64,000 bases of DNA from Ananas comosus (Eukaryota > Streptophyta > Magnoliopsida > Poales > Bromeliaceae). Every line of letters starts with the position of its first letter. The first letter of the stretch is position 1. Under the pieces are notes generated by a model. The model was not told the DNA's origin. It saw only the letters and a program-made list of their open reading frames with translations, and did not search any database. The translations under genes were made by a program, and so were the position numbers. Of this stretch, positions 57,828 through 64,000 are shown piece by piece. The stretch spans positions 1-64,000 of the forward strand of contig NW_017893388.1 of the NCBI RefSeq assembly GCF_001540865.1. Reading direction: 5' to 3'.

Positions 57828-58799
57828 GGGCATGTTTGGTTTGAAGCAAGGATTTAAGTGCCGTGGCACGGGGTCGTGCAATAAACTTGCCGGCACGGTA
57901 CAGCACAGTACGTGCCGAGCCGTGCCGATGCGTGCCAGTCAAAAAAATTCTTGTGTGCCCACACATAATAGTATAAAATATTTATTTTCTTTAGCAACAA
58001 AATATTCTAACTATTTATTATGTCTTTTTATCACATCTTTTTATTGAGAAAATTACTTACTAATTTAAAGAATAAAGGGTTTTGAGCTGTGCCATCGACA
58101 CGGGGTCTTGTATCGTGCCGGTATCTTGTTGGCACGGTACGGCACGGTGGATACGGCCCGTGCCGACAGGCACTTAAAACCTTGGTTTGAAGGATTTGAG
58201 GCTTGGAATGGGAATCGAAATGACCTATTCCTATTGTTGGTGTTTAGTTTGAAGGATTAACATTCTGATTTCCATTTCTGGGGGAATTGATTCCCTTCAA
58301 AATGACTCCCACTATGGAGGGGGGAATCAACTTTGATACTGAAAGGGATTGAGAAAAAAGACGTTTTATTTTTACTAACAATTATTTAAATTCAAATGTA
58401 ATCTATATTTAATTTAGAATAAATAATAATTTTAAATTTGAAATATGTATTCAGAATTTGATTTTTAATTTATTAAGTTCAAATTTAAATTCTATTATAA
58501 GTTTGATTTTTGAATATAATTCTAAATTTAAATTTTGACTTCAAACTTTGAATTGTAAGTTCAAATTTTAAGTTCAATTTGTGAGTTCAAATTTGAACTC
58601 AAATTTTGATTACAAATTTAGATAGTAAAGTTTAATTTTAAGTAAAATTAAAATTTTTGAATTTCAATTTGAACATAATTCCAATTCCGTTTCCTCCTAT
58701 GAACCTAACAAATTAGATGTTTTCATCATTCCATTTTCGAATGCAGTCCCTTCCCATTCCTATTCCAATTTTGATTCCTATTTTGAACCAAATTTACCC
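57828..58799. mobile_element. Tourist-like (PIF/Harbinger) MITE
   Basis: Starts GGGCATGTTTGGTTTGAAG and ends TTTTGAACCAAATTTACCC, with TAA on both sides (57825-57827, 58800-58802), as expected for Harbinger-type elements. The copy is split by M2. Confidence 0.8.
57847..58184. mobile_element. hAT-like MITE M2, nested
   Basis: 338 bp with ends CAAGGATTTAAGTGCC and GGCACTTAAAACCTTG. Perfect 8-bp duplication GTTTGAAG (57839-57846, 58185-58192). GC-rich GTGCC/GGCAC arms, AT-rich centre. Confidence 0.85.
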
Positions 58800-59710
58800 T
58801 AAGCGTAAGCGAAAGCTCAAGAATTTCCTGTCTTCTCCCACTTCACTATTCTCTACATTGCTATCCTGCCTGTTCTAAAGGAAACTACTTCATCCCTCAA
58901 CTTAAAAGAGAAATAAACGTGAGCCCTTAGATCAAAGGAACCATGATCAACAGGATAAACTAGTAGGAAAAACAAATACAAAGGTGAAGGCAAACTTGGA
59001 ATGGGAGAGTTGACTTCACCAAGACAAATAACAGGGTTAGAGTCGCAAGACCCAACAAGACATGGTCAACCCAACAATTTTTTGTATGTAAGGCCATAAA
59101 CAATTGTTGAACAAATATTTTAGATACAATACTCAAAATCTAGCAGGAATTTAAGAGTTTAGTTTTCTTTCGCGTGCTTGGACAACTCAAGAAATAGTTT
59201 ATCCATCACGTCTGCCAAAAACTTTCACTATGCTCAATGTCATTTGATTGAATAGTTGCCTCAGCTCCTTGTTGTTTGAAGATACCGTTCCCTTCAATTG
59301 GTCTTTTTTCACAAAAAGCAGGCATGAGATAACAAATCAAGTCTTTCCCTAAGATTTCGAATAGCTATCCTGAATTCAAGTTGATTATGTTCCGCTTCCT
59401 CCTCAAAATAAGACGATCAAACAATTCCCAACCATGGTTCTTGCGGATTGGATCATCCATAGAGGATAAAAAAAGAAACTATAGATATTTGCTCTCTCCC
59501 TTTGAATGAGATCTCAATTCCAACTACGGTTTCATTAGATATCTTACAACTAAAATCCCTCTTTTTTTCGATCCTATTCCTCCACTATCGCGAACTCCAC
59601 ATGATATAATTTTTATTTATTGGGAGCACCCATAAAGCAAGTAACATAAGATGGTCCAAGTTAAATGACTAAACTACAACATCCATTGTTTTGCATTGAT
59701 GAGTTTGAGG
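58800..59710. repeat. Intron duplication, copy 2
   Basis: Partner of 56930-57780 (see there). No coding sequence. Confidence 0.55.
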
Positions 59711-60357
59711 GAATCTTCAAATGGACTGTATGGGTTTAACCACTCAGAAAGTTATCCATTTTCTTATTTATTCAGGAGAAAACTCATAGGGTCACTCAAG
59801 AAGCTCAAAAAGATAATATAAAGAACTAAAAATTTATTTTCTTTGTATTAGTTATACCAGGTAAGGATTCTGCTTTGGATATGTTACTTCCTTTAAAACT
59901 TTACCTTATGACTCATCTCCTTCATCTCCTTTTATTTAATATCTTGCCATACAACTGCATTAGCCTTTTTGTGAATCATACGTGATATTTTCCTTCTTTA
60001 CTTTTCCACTTATTATATATCATTCATCGTCTATTACTCTTCTTCCATATGTCAAATAATAAGCAATCATAAACAAATCAAAATCAAAACATCTAGATCT
60101 TCTATTGTCCAAATCTTCAACTAGAATTGATTCTTATGCCCCCTCAACATGCTTTTATTATTTCTTCCACATAAATTATCTTATCAAAATATTAGCCCAG
60201 CACCTCAACTTGACACCATTTACTATTTCCTTAAAGCTCACTAAATCCTCACAGTATGCACTGTAGAAATGAGCTTACAATATGATTATACAATACAACT
60301 AATAAAATAGTTGTTTAAAGAATTTTTCACCACAAAGAAGATAAAAAGTATTCTTAC
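59711..60357. other. SMT1 intron, nothing recognised
   Basis: AT-rich, no repeats or open frames of note. Confidence 0.5.
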
Positions 60358-60424
60358 CATATCACTGTAGTTGCTTTTTCTTGTTTCCTCATCTCCTCCA
60401 AAACAAACGTGATACTTCTCATAT
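60358..60424 (-). CDS. SMT1: SMT1 exon (first one visible)
   Basis: 67 bp with AG before and GTAAGA after. Encodes RYEKYHVCFGGDEE..NYSDM, the N-terminal YEKYH segment. It starts with the last base of a codon, so another exon must precede it. Confidence 0.85.
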
Positions 60425-60773
60425 CTGGAGACGTGAAAACGTGCATCTCACTTAATAGAGAATATACCAAAGAAATTACAAATATCTACTAGTGGTTACC
60501 TCATTATGTAAGCAAAATAATGAATATTCACCGCTACATTTTTAACTTTGATTATTTGGATGTCGGAACTATTTATAATAATGAAATAAGTTGAAGTCCA
60601 TAATACTTTTCATTTACCCACAATAAAGTTAAGAGAAGGGATAGGTTAAACTAGAATTGTATGAAGAAAAAGAATTCATATGGCAGATCCTACTAAATTT
60701 CTTTTGAGAATTCATATAGCTGAAGCCCATTTACAAGATTTAAGTGAGTAAAGTTGAATATTACCATTTACTT

Positions 60774-61468
60774 GACGTTTGGTCCACAGTTTGCAATATT
60801 CCGGTAATCCCCAATATTTTCTATTGAAAATATTCAAATCATTACCATTCAACTCAAGTTGGGTAGTTGTAAAAGGTGTTAGTGTAAGCAAGGGAATTAT
60901 TATAGATTCCTAGGCGGTAGGAATACTAGATTATCATGAGTTAAGAGGTATTCTCATTTCCATGCTTGATGAAAATCATTAGTGGTCCATTAATAAGAAT
61001 ATACTAGTTCTTAACAATCTCACAACACAAGTGGCTTGATAATTTAGTAAAAAACTTGCCATTGCAAATATAAAATATACAACATTTTCGGAATATTACA
61101 AACCTTGAACCAAGGATTTAAGTGCCCATCGGCACAAGCCGTATCCACAATGCCGTATTTTGCCAGCAAAATATCGGCAAGATACATTCCCCGTGCCGGT
61201 GGCACAACTCAATACTCTCTATTCTTTAAATTAGTAAGTAATTTTCTTAATAAAGTTCAAAAGATTTGACAAAAATATATAATAAATAATTGACATAATC
61301 TGTTGCTAAAGAAAATAAATATTTCACGCCATTATGTGTCGGCACATATACATTTTTTGTGACCGGCACGCATCGGCACGACCCAGCACGCGCCATACCG
61401 TACCGTGCCAGCAAGTTTCCGGCACGACCCCGTGCCATGATACTTAAATCCTTACCTTGAACCAAACC
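60774..61468. mobile_element. MITE-like repeat with nested M3
   Basis: Begins ACGTTTGGTCCACAGTTTGC and ends near AACCTTGAACCAAAC, an imperfect inverted pair. Related to 45900-46232. M3 is inserted close to its right end. Confidence 0.6.
61111..61454. mobile_element. hAT-like MITE M3
   Basis: 344 bp with ends CAAGGATTTAAG and CTTAAATCCTTA. Perfect 8-bp duplication CCTTGAAC (61103-61110, 61455-61462). Same family as M2, opposite orientation by internal sequence. Confidence 0.85.
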
Positions 61469-61902
61469 GCTAAATAGTATAATTTGGAAGTGACAAGTCT
61501 TTACGAAGTAAAGCAACAAAACTAAAGAGAAGCTGGGGTAGCTTTTATGGAGAGCTAATAACTCAGTTAGTTACATACAATATGGAGAACACAATAGAAC
61601 AGCAAGTAATATAATATTGGTCCCTTATGTGAATGTTGCAATCATCCTACTGATTCCACAATTAAGAATAGCTTTGCAGGAAGTTTCTGGCTGCACAAGA
61701 AAGTTGACCAAAAATGAAAGTAAAAGGAAAAGAAGCAACATGAGCTGGGTGAATACCCCACTGCCAAATGGAAGGGTCATTTTCATGCTCATACCAAACA
61801 AATACATAGTCCAATACAAGAAAATTCAGCTAAAGTGCTTCTGCAAATAGAACCTTCAAAACTCTAGCTTTTCTTACACCATAGAAGATAATAAAGGAGA
61901 AT

Positions 61903-62168
61903 GGCCTGTTTGGATGTCGAAGCAAGTTCTCCCAATATGAGGATTTTCTCTTGTGATTTAAATCTAGAGGTTTGCCTTTGGTCCCTTGCAAGGTGCAGGG
62001 AGTCAATCTATGGGATGATTTATCTAATTCCAAGATAATGAGTTGGATGGCAAATATAGTATGTCGTTGTAGACATCTACTCATACTTGACTACCAATTG
62101 ATGCATGCTCCTCCTTCAATAACTAAAGGAGATGGATTGAACAAGACGTTCATGTATCCAGACAGGCC
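61903..62168. mobile_element. Short MITE
   Basis: 266 bp bounded by GGCCTGTTTGGAT and TCCAGACAGGCC, an inverted pair with one mismatch. Target duplication not clear. Confidence 0.6.
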
Positions 62169-62401
62169 CTAAAGGAACTCTGCTGCACAAGGAAAACACT
62201 TTTGTCATCTTGCACCTTATTATTTGTGGGTTTTTCCATCACATTTGCATTCAGACAGTCGCCATATATAGTCTCATTATTCATGAGGTAAAAGCAAAGT
62301 CCTAATCGGCCAGCAAACGCAACTTGTCTAGATCTGTCAATGCCACATTCACCATAGATCTACGTATCAATTATATATAAATATTATATATATATATATA
62401 T

Positions 62402-62934
62402 ATATAGAGCTAGTATCCTAGGCTCCGGTACTATAGTCTCGTTTTCGATCTTAGAGTGTTCAAATCAACGATCCACACCGTTACAACTGATCTAGGATAT
62501 TTAAAATTTTTAAAAATAAAATTTTATATTTTTTTGACATAGTTTACTTTATGATCAAACCATTTCAAAATTGTCAATTTTCAAAAGCTACTATGGCGAG
62601 TTTGGAGTTTAACGGTGTAGAAAAATCTAAATTTCTTCAAATTTTGATAGAAAATACTTTAAACTATCTAGATTAAGGTTAACATTCTTGATCTTGAATT
62701 TAAAAGTCCTATACTCAAATTTTAAAGATTATTCAATTTCCACCGTCCATTTTGACATAATTTATTTACTAAGTAAACGATGTCGAAAAAAACTAAAATT
62801 TTATTCCTAAGAACTTCATAAACCCTAGATCATATTTAACGGTGTGGATCGTTAATTTGAGCACCCTAAGATCGAAAACAAGACTATAGTACCGGAGCTC
62901 CGATACTATAGATAGTATAGTAGCCTAATTCTAT
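62402..62934. mobile_element. Long-inverted-repeat MITE N1
   Basis: The left end (TCCGGTACTATAGTCTCGTTT, given here without its TATA lead, then CGATCTTAGAGTG) is mirrored at 62860-62915. Blocks around AACGGTGTGGATCGTT occur in both directions. Set in a TA microsatellite, so the duplication cannot be read. Confidence 0.72.
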
Positions 62935-62956
62935 ACACATACACATACACATACAC

Positions 62957-63000
<44 letters not shown>
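62935..63000. repeat. ACACAT/(CA)n/(TA)n microsatellite
   Basis: Compound simple repeat between N1 and N2. Confidence 0.9.
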
Positions 63001-63004
<4 letters not shown>

Positions 63005-63798
63005 GAGTGCGTCTGGTATGCTTTTGGAAGCACGGAGCGCTCCGTGCTTCCAAGTTGTTTTCGATGTTGGGACTTTCAAATCGACAATCAGCTCCGTTAG
63101 ACTTGATCTAGAATATTTTAAGTATCTAGAAAATAAATTTTGCGATTTTTCGATATTATTTACTAGCGATCGAAAGATTCAAATCAATATTTTTAATGGT
63201 TAATATATATCGTTTAAAGTTTAACAATGTCAGAAGTATTCAAATCAGATGAAATGTTTTTGATAGAAATTTTTGTTTACCTATTTGATTGCTAGTCAAT
63301 ATAGTCTTTGATCGAAAATTTTAGTGCTATATCATTATTTAGCACTAAAATTTTCGATCAGAGATATTGGACTTGCCCAGTAAATAGCTACAAGAAACTT
63401 TCTATCAAAATTTTATCTAATTTGATACTTCTACACCTGTTAAAATGAATTGATATTATTCCTTTATAAGTTTAACGGTGTAAAAATATCCAAATTATAT
63501 AAAATTTTGATAGAAAATTCTTTATACCATATAAAACAAGATCAATAACTTTGATCTAAAATTTTAATGTCATATCATCATATTTTGTAAGATTTTTATT
63601 TTCAGCCGTTGATTTTGAGCCACTTCGATCACTAGGGAAATGATATCGAAAAATCGCAAAATTTATTTTCTAGATACTTCAAATACTCTAGATCAAGTCT
63701 AACGAAGCTGATCGTCGATTCGAAAGTCCGAACATCGAAAACAAAGTGGAAGCACGAAGCCCTTCGTGCTTCCATAAGCATCCTAGCCGCACTCTATA
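63001..63798. mobile_element. Long-inverted-repeat MITE N2
   Basis: Arms start TATAGAGTGCGTCTGG and end CTAGCCGCACTCTATA. GAAGCACGGAGC...GCTCCGTGCTTCC forms a smaller hairpin at each end. The exact centre is a palindrome with 21-base arms (about 63310-63361). Non-coding. Confidence 0.78.
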
Positions 63799-63828
63799 TA
63801 TATATATAGAGCCGCACTCTATATATAT

Positions 63829-64000
63829 ATATAGAGTGAGGCTACTATGCTATCGGAAGCACGGAGCCTTCCGTGCTTCCAGCTTGTTTTCGATGTTGCT
63901 ACTTTCGAATCGTCGATCGGCTTCATTAAACTTGATCTAGAGTATTTGGAGTACCTAGAAAATAAATTTTATTATTTTTCGATATCATTTGCCTAGTGAT
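63829..64000. mobile_element. MITE N3, same family as N2, cut by the window end
   Basis: Begins TATATAGAGTGAGGCTACT and follows the left arm of N2 (GGAAGCACGGAGC, GTTTTCGATGTTG, ATTTTTCGATATCATTTG). The bases 63800-63828 repeat the last 14 bp of N2 (GCCGCACTCTATA). Confidence 0.75.

Larger units (their letters stand above)
44271..60424 (-). pseudogene. SMT1: Sterol C24-methyltransferase SMT1 homologue (cycloartenol methyltransferase), broken
   Basis: SMT1 transfers a methyl group from S-adenosylmethionine to C24 of cycloartenol, the first branching step of plant sterol synthesis, at the ER. Eleven exons total 955 coding bases (about 317 codons) with GT-AG borders and matching phases. All four sterol methyltransferase signatures are present: YEYGWGESFHFA, LDVGCGIGGPLR, IEATCHAPDA and YEWCITD. 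The IEATCHAPDA and YLPLD blocks point to SMT1 rather than SMT2. About 20-25 N-terminal residues (first exon) are not found up to 64000. Three one-base insertions (46682, 46404 and 46325, each approximate to a base or two) break the frame, the first giving an immediate TGA. They may be real or sequence errors. Introns are swollen by transposable elements. Confidence 0.88.

Noticed and set aside
44271..60424. Assignment to SMT2/SMT3 (24-methylenelophenol methyltransferase).
   Set aside because: The IEATCHAPDA, YLPLD and KEIFTPMYFFLARKP blocks are SMT1-like; SMT2-type C-terminal blocks are absent.
1..64000. CRISPR arrays, rRNA or tRNA genes, bacterial-type operons.
   Set aside because: None seen. 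Regular short repeats are microsatellites, LTR palindromes or tandem LTR units.

Overview
This is nuclear DNA from a flowering plant. The evidence is Tekay/Del-type chromoviruses primed by initiator tRNA-Met, Sirevirus-like Ty1/copia relatives, Tourist- and hAT-like MITEs, and an intron-rich plant sterol methyltransferase gene. A monocot is likely; pineapple or a relative is a guess from the general look of the repeats, not a demonstrated identification. There are no bacterial genes, CRISPR arrays or rRNA genes.

Left two thirds (1-41,044): a deep nest of LTR retrotransposons. Five insertions can be ordered. A pol-less copia-like element (here E2) was hit by a minus-strand Tekay-type gypsy element (C) and by another gypsy LTR (G). 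A second member of the same copia family (E1) inserted into the 3' LTR of C. A full-length Tekay-type element (B, 14008-24226, plus strand) inserted into E1, and a sibling (A, minus strand, running off the left edge) inserted into G. Later insertions H and I hit the 3' end of E2. Only B has an intact gag-pol frame; A and C are broken.

The main discovery is structural. The 7.6-kb spacer between A and B (6363-14007) is flipped. The direct repeat CCAGT of B lies next to A, not next to the 5' LTR of B. Turning the spacer over restores three things at once: the CCAGT duplication of B, a continuous reading frame in the second ORF of E1 across the insertion point, and a complete E1 element bounded by TCAAG duplications. 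Either the two inverted Tekay copies recombined and inverted the DNA between them, or the assembly placed the spacer in the wrong orientation. The restored E1 is a 7.6-kb element with gag and a separate 'plant transposon protein'-like ORF but no polymerase region.

Right third (44,271-60,424, minus strand): eleven exons of a sterol C24-methyltransferase SMT1 (cycloartenol methyltransferase) homologue, all with canonical GT-AG borders. The first coding exon is not in the window. Three single-base insertions break the frame, so the copy is a recent pseudogene or carries sequence errors. Its introns hold a 3.7-kb solo LTR with CATAT duplications, hAT-like MITEs with 8-bp duplications, Tourist-like MITEs and diverged duplications. 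The far right (62,402-64,000) is a cluster of long-inverted-repeat MITEs set in TA/CA microsatellites.
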